48,501 nt of DNA, taken from positions 1 to 48,501 of the forward strand of contig CAWVKK010000007.1 in NCBI GenBank assembly GCA_963929865.1, written 5' to 3'. A program made the position numbers and the translations under genes. Shown piece by piece: positions 16,483 to 24,605 of this stretch; within the stretch, counting starts at the first letter, position 1, and the number at the start of each line of letters is the position of its first letter. The stretch comes from JAGZHZ01 sp963929865. GTDB taxonomy: Bacteria; Bacillota; Clostridia; Lachnospirales; Lachnospiraceae. The notes below the pieces were generated by a model that worked only from the letters and a program-made list of their open reading frames with translations, did no database searches and was not told the origin of the DNA.

Positions 16483-17313
16483 CTACTGTTGCGTTTTGTC
16501 CGTCCAGTCTGTTTTTTTCTTTTTCCGCCTCGTCTGTGCCGCATCCAGAGCGCCGCCTGACAGAGCTTTTTTCTCTTCCACAAAAACATACGTTGTCTGG
16601 GTGGAGCGTTCTTTGTCATAGCGGTATCCCAATCCCTCAAACTGTTTTGCCTCGCAGGGCTGTTCAATCTTATTTTCCGCCAGGAACCGGACCATCTCTC
16701 CCCTTGCCATTTTTACCTTTGTCCCTTTTTGGATTACCCTGTCTCCTTTCCGCTCTCCAAAAATGCACGTTATAAACTGCATCTTCGCCTCCAGATACGG
16801 TTCGATGCACACCGCGTATTCTTTTGATGCAAGGTTTAAGACACAGTCCGTCTCCCGTGCCAGGCTGCGGTACAGCATATCCGACCAGTAGCCGTAGAGC
16901 GACGGAAATCCAAGTTTTTCTGTGTTTGCCTGCATTTCCAGCCGGTAGGGAACGACGCCGTCCATCGGGCGCAGAATTCCATACAGTCCCGATAAGATTC
17001 TCACATGGCGTTCCAGATAGCAAAGCTGCGGTTGTGTCAGTATATGCGCAGCCAGATACCGGTACTGAATGCCGTCGTACGCCAGCACGGCAGGCGTAAA
17101 CCCATGCCGCAGATCTGTCGTGCGCAGTCTCCTGTACGCTTCCTCCGCAATTTTATCGCTGCACTTCCAAAGTTGCTTTGCCTCCTCATAAGAAAGGCGG
17201 CTTAACCGTTCTTTTAAGACTTCCGCGCGCGCGATCAGCTCCGGGAGGGATCGGGCGCGCAGCAAATCGCCCTCCTCTTTCATCTTCTTTGCCGGCGCAA
17301 GGATAATTTTCAT
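16483..17313 (-). CDS. yaaA: YaaA family peroxide stress protein
   Basis: 276 residues starting MKIILAPAKKM, the family opening, with YDGIQYRYL, HVRILSGLYGILRP and GYWSDMLYRSL also typical of YaaA/DUF328. The E. coli protein lowers free intracellular iron during peroxide stress and binds DNA. The last 30 or so residues (from about 247, KKALSGGALDAAQTRRKKKK) form a basic tail not expected in the core family. First gene of a probable operon with panE and the second CorA. Confidence 0.85.
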   Translation of the reverse strand: MKIILAPAKKMKEEGDLLRARSLPELIARAEVLKERLSRLSYEEAKQLWKCSDKIAEEAYRRLRTTDLRHGFTPAVLAYDGIQYRYLAAHILTQPQLCYLERHVRILSGLYGILRPMDGVVPYRLEMQANTEKLGFPSLYGYWSDMLYRSLARETDCVLNLASKEYAVCIEPYLEAKMQFITCIFGERKGDRVIQKGTKVKMARGEMVRFLAENKIEQPCEAKQFEGLGYRYDKERSTQTTYVFVEEKKALSGGALDAAQTRRKKKKTDWTDKTQQ

Positions 17314-17335
17314 CTCTTTTTCCCGTCCTTTTCTG

Positions 17336-17429
17336 TCTGAGGTTTCCTGCCTCGTTATCTCGCTGTCTCTGTCTGAGGTTCTCCTGTCTCGTTATCTCGC
17401 TGTCTCTGTCTGAGGTTCTCCTGTCTCTT
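17336..17429. repeat. Tandem repeat, unit about 37 bp, spanning the 3' end of the CNNM gene
   Basis: Copy 1 (17336-17371, 36 bp with two changes) and copy 2 (17372-17408, 37 bp) begin TCTGAGGTT and end CGCTGTCTCTG. A third, partial copy (from 17409, about 20 bp) follows. Each full unit contains the same stop codon in the gene's frame, so changes in copy number would leave the protein's end unchanged or lengthen the 3' trailer. Confidence 0.85.
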
Positions 17430-18681
17430 CCCCTTTTGTCTCTTTCTCCGCAAGATCTGCGATGTAAACCTTTTCGATCCGTCTGCCTTCCATCTTTTCC
17501 ACCCGAACTTTCAGTCCGTCCTTTTCAAAGGAATCTCCCTGTACCGGCACTCTTTCGAGGACTTCCATCACCCATCCGCTCACCGTCATCACGTCGAATT
17601 CCTCTTTTCTCTGAAGCTGTTCAAACAGTTTCTCTATGTTGGTCTTTCCCGCGACCAGATATTCGTGGTCTGAAATCGTTTCAATCTCCTCAATGACTTC
17701 ATCGTGTTCATCCCAGATTTCCCCTACCAGTTCCTCCAGAATGTCTTCCAGCGTGACGATGCCGACGGTGCAGCCGAATTCGTCCATGACGACGGCAATA
17801 TGCAGCTTTTTCTGCTGGAGCTCTTTTAACAGATCGCTGATATTTTTCGTTTTCGTGATGTACAGCACTGGTTTTATATAATTTTGAAATCCCGCTCCTG
17901 TGTGGTAGACGAAATTGTAAAAGTCCTTCTGATATAAAATTCCGACAATATTGTCTATATTTTCTTCATAGACCGGAAGTCTGGAATATCCGGTGTCCCG
18001 GAAGATCTGCGCAATCTCTTCTTCGGTCTGATTTTTTTCGATCGCCTCCACATCGATGCGCGGAGTCAGAATGTCCATTGCCTCCAGATCGTTAAATGCA
18101 ATCGCGCTGCGGATCAGACTGCTCTCTTCTTTGTCGATCCCGCCGCCTTGTTCTGCTTCCTCCACAATAGACAGCAGCTCTTCCTCTGTGATCCCCTTTT
18201 CCTCCGACGCATGGAAAATCAGGGACAGAAGCTTTTTCCACTGTTTAAAGAGAAAGTTGACCGGTTTAAGCACAATCATAAAAACGTTCAGAATCGGCGC
18301 TGAAAACATCGCAAATTTTTCCGGCGATTCTTTGGCAATGCTTTTTGGAGAAACCTCTCCGAAAATCAGGACGACAACCGTCGTCACAATCGTAGAAATA
18401 CTGGCCCCTGCGTCTTCCCCTAAAAATCTTACGAAAATGATCGTTGCCAGAGAAGCGCTCGCGATGTTGACGATATTGTTCCCGATCAAAATCGTGGAGA
18501 GCAGCCCGTCATAATTTTCCGACAGGCGCTGGACAAGCTCCGCTCTTTTGTCCCCTTTTTCCGCCATATTTTTAATCCTGATTCTGTTCAGAGAGGAAAA
18601 AGCCGTCTCTGTCGCGGAAAAATAGGCGGACATCATAATGCAGATCACAATAATAATCAGCGATACTGTGATAGATTCCAT
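17392..18681 (-). CDS. CNNM/CorC-type transporter (hemolysin-like, DUF21 plus CBS pair)
   Basis: About 429 residues. A DUF21 membrane domain (three or four helices, residues 1-140, with the motif FSATETAFSSLNR) is followed by two CBS domains (about 205-325, with ILTPRIDVEAIE and VVMDEFGCTVGIVTLEDILEELVGEI) and a CorC/HlyC C-terminal domain. Bacterial members such as CorC and YhdP are linked to Mg2+ export or resistance; the hemolysin name is historical. The ATG at 18681 has AAAGGA about 11 nt upstream. An ATG at 18693 is the alternative. A promoter about 300 bp upstream leaves a long leader with a terminator-like hairpin. Confidence 0.88.
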   Translation of the reverse strand: MESITVSLIIIVICIMMSAYFSATETAFSSLNRIRIKNMAEKGDKRAELVQRLSENYDGLLSTILIGNNIVNIASASLATIIFVRFLGEDAGASISTIVTTVVVLIFGEVSPKSIAKESPEKFAMFSAPILNVFMIVLKPVNFLFKQWKKLLSLIFHASEEKGITEEELLSIVEEAEQGGGIDKEESSLIRSAIAFNDLEAMDILTPRIDVEAIEKNQTEEEIAQIFRDTGYSRLPVYEENIDNIVGILYQKDFYNFVYHTGAGFQNYIKPVLYITKTKNISDLLKELQQKKLHIAVVMDEFGCTVGIVTLEDILEELVGEIWDEHDEVIEEIETISDHEYLVAGKTNIEKLFEQLQRKEEFDVMTVSGWVMEVLERVPVQGDSFEKDGLKVRVEKMEGRRIEKVYIADLAEKETKGEETGEPQTETAR

Positions 18682-18807
18682 TCTATCTTTCATCCTTTCT
18701 TTCTTGTTTATCGTTTTATCTTATTTTTTTCTTGCCTTTTGTCTACATACCGCAATTCCTTCCTTCCCGTGAGGGATGGATCATCAAAAATAAAAAGCGC
18801 AAAAAGA

Positions 18808-18838
18808 CATAGCTGCCTCTTTTCATAGCGCAGCTATG
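18808..18838 (-). terminator. Terminator-like hairpin inside the CNNM leader
   Basis: On the minus strand CATAGCTGC and GCAGCTATG form a 9-bp stem with a 13-nt loop, followed by TCTTTTTGCGCTTTTT. The 5' arm can instead pair locally as CATAG-CTGCG-CTATG, so two exclusive folds exist, as in attenuators. It lies between the promoter at 18997-19025 and the CNNM start. Confidence 0.6.
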
Positions 18839-18842
18839 CCTC

Positions 18843-18990
18843 TCTATATAGAAATCTTTTTTGTTTTCCGGATCAGCGTCTTCCTCTTCGTTGTCCAATC
18901 TGATATCCTCCACCTGAAAATTTTTTGATGCCAAGGTCGAAACGTCGCAATGGTCTTCCTGCCTGCAGGATTTTTCATTTGAACTTGGTT
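18843..18990 (-). promoter_or_regulatory. Uncharacterised leader RNA upstream of the CNNM gene
   Basis: The stretch between the predicted transcription start (about 18990) and the terminator-like hairpin is about 150 nt. It contains possible hairpins (CCTGC-AGGCAGG near 18960) and a minus-strand frame rich in acidic residues (NEEEDADPE near 18870-18900) without a good ribosome site. It does not match the M-box, yybP-ykoY, TPP or cobalamin consensus by eye. It may be an unknown riboswitch or leader-peptide system, or only a long leader. The rest of 18682-19045 holds no convincing gene. Confidence 0.35.
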
Positions 18991-18996
18991 TTTATA

Positions 18997-19025
18997 ATTA
19001 TATCAAAAACAGTCTGAAAAAGCAA
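18997..19025 (-). promoter_or_regulatory. Promoter of the CNNM gene
   Basis: TTGCTT (19020-19025) and TATAAT (18997-19002) on the minus strand with a 17-bp spacer, just after the terminator of the upstream beta-galactosidase gene. Confidence 0.65.
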
Positions 19026-19045
19026 TGCTTTCCGAATAAAAGCGC

Positions 19046-19089
19046 AAAAAGAGAGAGAGACTCCTCTCCCTCAAAATAGTCTCTCTCTC
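19046..19089 (-). terminator. Terminator of the beta-galactosidase gene
   Basis: Arms GAGAGAGAGACT (19051-19062) and AGTCTCTCTCTC (19078-19089) form a perfect 12-bp stem, followed on the minus strand by TTTTTGCGC. Confidence 0.85.
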
Positions 19090-19114
19090 TTAAGCGTTAT
19101 CTCATATCGATGTT

Positions 19115-22100
19115 TTATTCTGCCAGCTCTGGAAGCGCTGTCTTGTACTCTTCCATTGAAACAGCCGGGTCGCTTGTATCAATCGGTTTTAACGTATAGG
19201 TATATTCATACGTCTGATTTGCCGGGTTCTGATACTGTGTCAGAGGCATTGCTCCCCAGGAGTTATCTCCGCCGACACCCATCTGTCTCTCATTCAGGCG
19301 CAGTGTGATGCTGGTCGGTTCAGGCAGCATATAAGAGTGAAGCGTTGTATTTAATTCTTCCGGTGTGTAATACAGAGCGTTGAATTCCATCGTTCCCTCT
19401 GCTTTTGCCAGCAAGCCGATTCCATCGTCGTTTGTCAGGCTTACCCATCTGACGTCTGTACGGTTTCCTGTCTCCTGCGGTTTGATGTAATCTACGTAGA
19501 AGTTTTCTACCGTGTTCGTGTAAATACCTACATTATATCCGGTCTGTCTGTCAATGTAGTTTTCGTCCGGTCCTTTTCCATACCAGGTTACATTGTCAAA
19601 CTCTAACGGCATCTGCAGTAAGTTTCCAACCTCCGGAATCATCGGCAGATCTTCGCTTCCCGGTACCAAAGTGCTGGTAATCTTCACATCGCCTGTTCCG
19701 TAAATTGTATAAACCTGTTTATAATCGGATTCTGTCTCTGTCGGCAGTTTGGAGGTAACGGTAATCTGAACCGCTTTATCCTCTGATGTCTCTACTGTGA
19801 CATCCTGAATCTGGCGGTCAACGCCTGCATATCTCCAGGTAGCCAGTGTCAGCATAGAATAGTATCCAAGGTCACTGTCTGTAGCGGCTCTCCAGAAGTT
19901 CGGGATCGGACCGTTTTCGATCAGCTCTGTTCCCTTGAAGGTGAAGGAATCGATCGTTCCTGTCGTCTTATTGAAGGTGATCGCAAAGTCTTCGCCTGTT
20001 ACGTTTACGCTGTCTTCTGCCTCTTCCACACTCATTGCCGGAATCTCTTCCATCGTGATTCCTTCTGCCTGCGGAACTTCGATCGGGAGCTTAAACTGTC
20101 CCATCGCAATCTCATGACCTGCGTCTGCCCACAGTTCATCTTCTTTTAATTTGAAGCTGATATTTACAAAATACTCTGCTCCTGCCTTCGGCTCTGTGAT
20201 TTCATACGGAACCTTGATGGTCTTTTCTGTCAGGACCGGCAGATCCATCTGCGCTTCGTCGAACGTTCCGGACTGGATGACAACGCCGTCCTCAAGCAGC
20301 TGCCATGTTCCTTCGTACTTATTCATATTTGTGAATAAGAATTTATTTTTTACCACGATTTCCTGTTTTGTCAGGTCGCCTTCTTCTATGCCAATTTCCT
20401 GGTAAACTTTCTTGACCTCTACCAGCTCAGGCTGTGCGTCTCTGTCCGGACCAACCAGACCGTTTGCGCAGAAGTTTTTGTTGTTCGGGTTTCCTTCCGG
20501 GATATCTGCCCAGTCTCCTCCGAAGCTGTAGTACTCCTCAGTGTTATATGTCTTTTCCGTTGTCTCTTCAAAGTCAAGCCATACAACAGCGCTCTCATCA
20601 GCCGTGCGCTCTGTATCTGCGATCTCCTCTGCGCTCAGGGCTCTGTTGTAGATGCGCACGCTGTCGATCAGACCGTTGAAGGTCGCCGGAACATTCGGGT
20701 TCTGTGCGTCATAGGAAACATCCGCTCCGATTCCTACCGCATTTCCGCCCGTCTTCATGCCGTTTGTATCTTTTACTGTCGCAACTGCCTCGCCGTCTAA
20801 ATATAACGTGACATTCTCACCGTCAAACGTGCCGGCAACGTGATGCCATTCTCCAACCCAGTTTTCCGGCGTCGGGATAGAAGCTGACACTTTTCCGTAC
20901 AGTTCTGTCTCTTCGTCAAATACGTTGTTGTAGATATAGAATTCCAGAACGTCTGTCGTCTCGCCTGTCTCTTCGTCTGTCGTAACCTTTCTCTGCAGAC
21001 CGTAGGATTCTGTACTCATCCACTCATCGTTTCCTTTTGTGATGATTGGAGAGGTCTGATCGGACGCCTCAGGTTTTACCCATGCTTCCACTGTAAGAGG
21101 ATCAGAATCTCCGAATACGAGCGCTTTGTCAACCTTGCACTCTGCGTATCCGCTCATAGCCTTTCCGCTGTGTCCTTCGTCTGAGAGTTCGCCTTTTAAG
21201 ACTACCTCGATATCCTGTCCGTCGTTTGTAAGCATCTGGCTTGTCGGAGTATCCAGTGTGAGCGCCTGTTCTACCCAATCCCAGATGAAACCGCCCTGGA
21301 GATTTGGATATTTCTCAAATACGTCCCAGTACTCCTGAAGGTTGCCGACACCGTTGCCCATCGCATGAGCGTATTCGCACTCAAGAGCCGGCTTGTCTCC
21401 GTAGATTCCCCACCATACCATCGGGTTTGCCGTCTTGTCCACAGTAGAAGCGTCTGCGTTGACGCGGCGGTACATTCTGGACCATACGTCTACCTCCGGA
21501 ATCTCTCGGTCTGCTTCATAGTGAACGAATCTTGTCGGGTCTAACTCTTTGCACAGATCGCCGAGCACTGCCCACGTATCTCCGTTGTACGATTCATTTC
21601 CTAATGACCAGGAAACAATCGACGGATGTGTCTTGCTTCTCTCGATCGCACTTGTCATTCTGTCTTTACATGCCTCGATCCATCCTGCATCGCTCTGCGG
21701 AATATAATCGTTCAGTCCGTGAGACTCGATGTTTGCCTCGTCGATCACATACAGTCCGTACTCGTCGCACAGTTCGTACCATCTCGCCTCGTTCGGATAG
21801 TGAGAGCTTCGAACAGCGTTGATGTTGTTCTGCTTCATCAGCTTGATGTCTTCGATCATGCTCTCTTCTGTGATGTGTCTTCCTGTCTCCGGGCTTGTCT
21901 CGTGGCGGTTTACGCCGCGGAACATAATCGGCTGTCCGTTGATTAAGATCTGTGATTTGTTTGTACCCTTGTTGACAATCTCAATCTGACGGAATCCAAC
22001 GTTGCATCCTGCTGTCTCAATTACTTTTCCTTCCGGATCTTTTAATTCATATACCAGCTGATACAGATACGGATCCTCCGCAGACCACTGTCTTGGCTCT

Positions 22101-23209
22101 TCCACCTCTACCGATGCGGTTGCCTCCGCCTCTTTTCCGTGGAATCTGGCGTCCATCGTCTCTGCAAACACTTCGTTTCCGTCCGCGTCAAACAGCGTTG
22201 CCGTCACCGTGCATCCCTGCATAGCAGGATCAACCTCATTATATCTTCTCAGCGTCGCGCTTAAATCGATCGTTGCGTTTTTGTATTCCTCGTCAAACGT
22301 TGTCGTGTAATTAAAGTCAAACAGAGAAGCTTCTTTCTCTTTTGCAAATAAGAAGACGTCTCGGAAAATACCGCTTAAGCGGATCATATCCTGATCTTCC
22401 AGATAGCTTCCGTCAGACCAGCGGTATACCTGAACCGCGATCACGTTTTCTTCTCCGGCCGGATTGAGGTACGGAGTGATATCAAATTCTGCCGCTGTAT
22501 AGCTGTCCTCACTGTATCCGACTTTCTGTCCGTTTACCCACAGATAGAATGCAGATTCTACGCCCTGGAAGGACACGAAAATCTCTTTTCCGTCCCAGTC
22601 TTCCGGCGTTGTAAAGTTTCTGCGGTAATGTCCTACCGGATTGTAGATCGTAGGAGCGACTCCATGCTCCGGAATCTCTCTTCCCTCCCACGGAAGGCGC
22701 GTATCGGTATACATCGGATAATCGTATCCTTCTGTCTGCCAGTTAGAAGGAACCGTAATCTCATCCCATCCGCTTACGTCGTATGCAGGATCAAAAAATT
22801 CGTTGTTTCTTCCGGAAGGATTCTCGGAAAGCATAAATTTCCATGATCCGTTTAAGCTCTCATAATTAATCTGCGTATCTTCTTCACGCGTTCTTGCAGT
22901 TTCCACACTGTCATAAGATTTAAAAATCGTATGCGCGTCCTCACGATTTACCTGGAATACTGCTCTTTGATCATACCATTCCTCCCCCGGAAAAGCTGGC
23001 GCCTCTTCTTCCTGAACCGTGTCATCCCCTACGTTTTGACCGCTTCCGTCTTTTGCAGGTTCTGTTGCTGTGCTTCCTGACAAAGCTGCTGCCGCCGCTT
23101 CTGCCGGGCTTATTGTCTCTGCTGCCAGCGCTGCGCTTCCGCTCATAATCGCCATAGAGGCTGCCAGCGCAGAAACGATCATTCGATTAATTAATTTTTT
23201 ACGCTTCAT
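19115..23209 (-). CDS. Secreted GH2 beta-galactosidase with an inserted LamG-like domain
   Basis: 1364 residues. A signal peptide (residues 1-30, MKRKKLINRMIV...SAALAAE) is followed by an acidic linker, then LacZ-type domains: the jelly roll (RNFTTPEDWDGKEIFVSFQGV), an Ig-like domain, and a TIM barrel with MFRGVNRHETSPETGR. The acid/base Glu lies in WSLGNES (about residue 538) and the nucleophile Glu in ECEYAHAMGNG (about 610). The conserved stretch that continues directly in E. coli LacZ (WDWVEQAL to SFGGDWADIP) is split here by about 200 residues holding a concanavalin/LamG fold (VEAWVKPEASDQTSPII, WHHVAGTFDG). It ends in the LacZ C-terminal beta-sandwich. No LPXTG anchor is seen. It faces a divergent AraC regulator. 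Confidence 0.9.
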   Translation of the reverse strand: MKRKKLINRMIVSALAASMAIMSGSAALAAETISPAEAAAAALSGSTATEPAKDGSGQNVGDDTVQEEEAPAFPGEEWYDQRAVFQVNREDAHTIFKSYDSVETARTREEDTQINYESLNGSWKFMLSENPSGRNNEFFDPAYDVSGWDEITVPSNWQTEGYDYPMYTDTRLPWEGREIPEHGVAPTIYNPVGHYRRNFTTPEDWDGKEIFVSFQGVESAFYLWVNGQKVGYSEDSYTAAEFDITPYLNPAGEENVIAVQVYRWSDGSYLEDQDMIRLSGIFRDVFLFAKEKEASLFDFNYTTTFDEEYKNATIDLSATLRRYNEVDPAMQGCTVTATLFDADGNEVFAETMDARFHGKEAEATASVEVEEPRQWSAEDPYLYQLVYELKDPEGKVIETAGCNVGFRQIEIVNKGTNKSQILINGQPIMFRGVNRHETSPETGRHITEESMIEDIKLMKQNNINAVRSSHYPNEARWYELCDEYGLYVIDEANIESHGLNDYIPQSDAGWIEACKDRMTSAIERSKTHPSIVSWSLGNESYNGDTWAVLGDLCKELDPTRFVHYEADREIPEVDVWSRMYRRVNADASTVDKTANPMVWWGIYGDKPALECEYAHAMGNGVGNLQEYWDVFEKYPNLQGGFIWDWVEQALTLDTPTSQMLTNDGQDIEVVLKGELSDEGHSGKAMSGYAECKVDKALVFGDSDPLTVEAWVKPEASDQTSPIITKGNDEWMSTESYGLQRKVTTDEETGETTDVLEFYIYNNVFDEETELYGKVSASIPTPENWVGEWHHVAGTFDGENVTLYLDGEAVATVKDTNGMKTGGNAVGIGADVSYDAQNPNVPATFNGLIDSVRIYNRALSAEEIADTERTADESAVVWLDFEETTEKTYNTEEYYSFGGDWADIPEGNPNNKNFCANGLVGPDRDAQPELVEVKKVYQEIGIEEGDLTKQEIVVKNKFLFTNMNKYEGTWQLLEDGVVIQSGTFDEAQMDLPVLTEKTIKVPYEITEPKAGAEYFVNISFKLKEDELWADAGHEIAMGQFKLPIEVPQAEGITMEEIPAMSVEEAEDSVNVTGEDFAITFNKTTGTIDSFTFKGTELIENGPIPNFWRAATDSDLGYYSMLTLATWRYAGVDRQIQDVTVETSEDKAVQITVTSKLPTETESDYKQVYTIYGTGDVKITSTLVPGSEDLPMIPEVGNLLQMPLEFDNVTWYGKGPDENYIDRQTGYNVGIYTNTVENFYVDYIKPQETGNRTDVRWVSLTNDDGIGLLAKAEGTMEFNALYYTPEELNTTLHSYMLPEPTSITLRLNERQMGVGGDNSWGAMPLTQYQNPANQTYEYTYTLKPIDTSDPAVSMEEYKTALPELAE

Positions 23210-23755
23210 AATCTGTTTTTCCCCACTTCATCATTTTCATCATTTTTCAGAGTTTTACTCTTTTTATTTTGTTGCATAAGTTTATAAATATCATGCCGTC
23301 TGCAAAGAAAACTTCCGCCCCTCCTTTCCTCTTCCGACAGCTTTTGATCCCTCTCTCATGTGTGCAATACTTCATTGGTCCCTCGTAAACGCATTTAAAA
23401 TTGTGAATTTTTTTTATTTTCCTCTTGTATTTTTATACTTTTTTTGCTATTTTTTATTTATATCTTTTATTTTTATTTTCTGCGTTTAGTAATATTGCAT
23501 ATCTCTTACGCTCCACTATTCTACTATATCAGGAAATGATATGCTATACAGGAAAGTTGAACCTTTTTGCAGAAATGTTGACAAAACTGTGCCGCATAAA
23601 TAAAACCTTTTTATTTTTCCATCCATGTCTTTTCAGTATATACACTTGTCTATCCATGGCGTTCAAAGAGGGGAAGACTTTTTTCTTTGTTTCCTGATCC
23701 GTGAATTTTTGTATTCAAAAAATTTTGACTTTATGGAAAAGGAGGTAAATTGTCT
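23210..23755. other. AT-rich intergenic region between the GH2 and AraC genes
   Basis: About 545 bp of strongly AT-rich DNA with long T-runs between two divergent genes. It must hold the promoters and any AraC operators. A plausible plus-strand promoter is annotated at 23578-23606. No confident promoter was found for the GH2 gene, and no convincing catabolite-repression site, small gene or hairpin was seen. Confidence 0.5.
23578..23606 (+). promoter_or_regulatory. Possible promoter of the araC-type gene
   Basis: TTGACA (23578-23583) and TAAAAC (23601-23606) with a 17-bp spacer; the -10 is a weak match. The leader to the start would be about 145 nt. Confidence 0.4.
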
Positions 23756-24598
23756 ATGTCTTCTGTTTTTCGAAACCGAATCGGTCTTTTGTTTTATGAA
23801 ACTCACGTTGGAAGCGACCTCAATATCTGTGAAGCCGGATATGAGGAATGCCGCCCGCAGAAACCATACGAATTTATTCCTATCGATTATTACGCGATTC
23901 ACTACTGCGTCAAAGGTGAAGGCATTTTCCAGGTTCAGGACCAGGTTGAGCATATCTATCCGGGAGATATCTTTATGATTCCTGCCAATACGGCGAATAA
24001 ATACTTTCCGGTCCCTGAAAATCCGTGGTGCTACCGCTGGGTGGGCGTGCACGGCAATACGGCTGAGGATATCCTGCGAAGCTGCGGTCTGTCGAGAGAA
24101 CACTTTTTTATCCGCCATCAGGTAAACGCGGAGCTTGAGCATTATTTTGAAAAGATCTATGAGGCCTGCAAGGAAAAGCAGGACTTCCGCGCAGTCGGAA
24201 GTTTATATTACCTTCTTGACTATGTAAAAAACAATGTCCACCTTTCCAACAGTCCGGCAGTCTCGCAGAGTGAAACGCATTTTCAGGAGCTGCTGCGCTA
24301 TATCCATGAGCATTATTTTCAGGATATCTCAATCTCCTCGATGGCGTCCGACAACAACATCGACCGCACTTATATTTTTAAGCTGTTTAAAAAATATCAG
24401 CATACAAGCCCCAGCCAATATCTCTTGGAATATCGGCTCAATAAGGCCTGTATGCTGCTTATGAAGACGTCTCTGAGCATCACCGACATCAGCTTTGCCG
24501 TCGGATTTCAGAACGCGCCGTATTTTTCCAGACAGTTTGCCAAGCAAAAGGGAATGTCCCCTTCCGCTTACCGCAAACAGTTTTTAAAGAAACCGTGA
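23756..24598 (+). CDS. AraC family transcriptional regulator
   Basis: 280 residues. An N-terminal cupin-like ligand domain (about 20-150, with YYAIHYCVKGEGIFQ and YPGDIFMIPANT) is joined to two C-terminal HTH motifs (about 185-280, SISSMASDNNIDRTYIFKLFKKY and SITDISFAVGFQNAPYFSRQFAK, ending GMSPSAYRKQF). Such regulators sense sugars and switch on adjacent glycoside hydrolase genes, so the divergent GH2 gene is the likely target. ATG 23756 is 10 nt after AAGGAGG; a TTG at 23750 is 4 nt after it and is the alternative. It ends 7 bp before the convergent ABC gene. Confidence 0.88.
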   Translation: MSSVFRNRIGLLFYETHVGSDLNICEAGYEECRPQKPYEFIPIDYYAIHYCVKGEGIFQVQDQVEHIYPGDIFMIPANTANKYFPVPENPWCYRWVGVHGNTAEDILRSCGLSREHFFIRHQVNAELEHYFEKIYEACKEKQDFRAVGSLYYLLDYVKNNVHLSNSPAVSQSETHFQELLRYIHEHYFQDISISSMASDNNIDRTYIFKLFKKYQHTSPSQYLLEYRLNKACMLLMKTSLSITDISFAVGFQNAPYFSRQFAKQKGMSPSAYRKQFLKKP

Positions 24599-24605
24599 CG
24601 CTCTT

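Noticed and set aside
18743..18934. A 63-residue frame with an acidic stretch in the CNNM leader
   Set aside because: It has no ribosome site, starts at a TTG, and runs through the terminator hairpin. The acidic part is reported as a feature of the leader, not as a protein.
18843..18990. M-box or other known riboswitch in the CNNM leader
   Set aside because: A GAAACGTC-like stretch occurs on the opposite strand but the rest of the consensus is absent; no known class fits by eye.
23380..23400. A catabolite-repression (CRE-like) site near CGTAAACGCATTTA
   Set aside because: Only part of the consensus matches and the region is AT-rich, so a chance match is likely.
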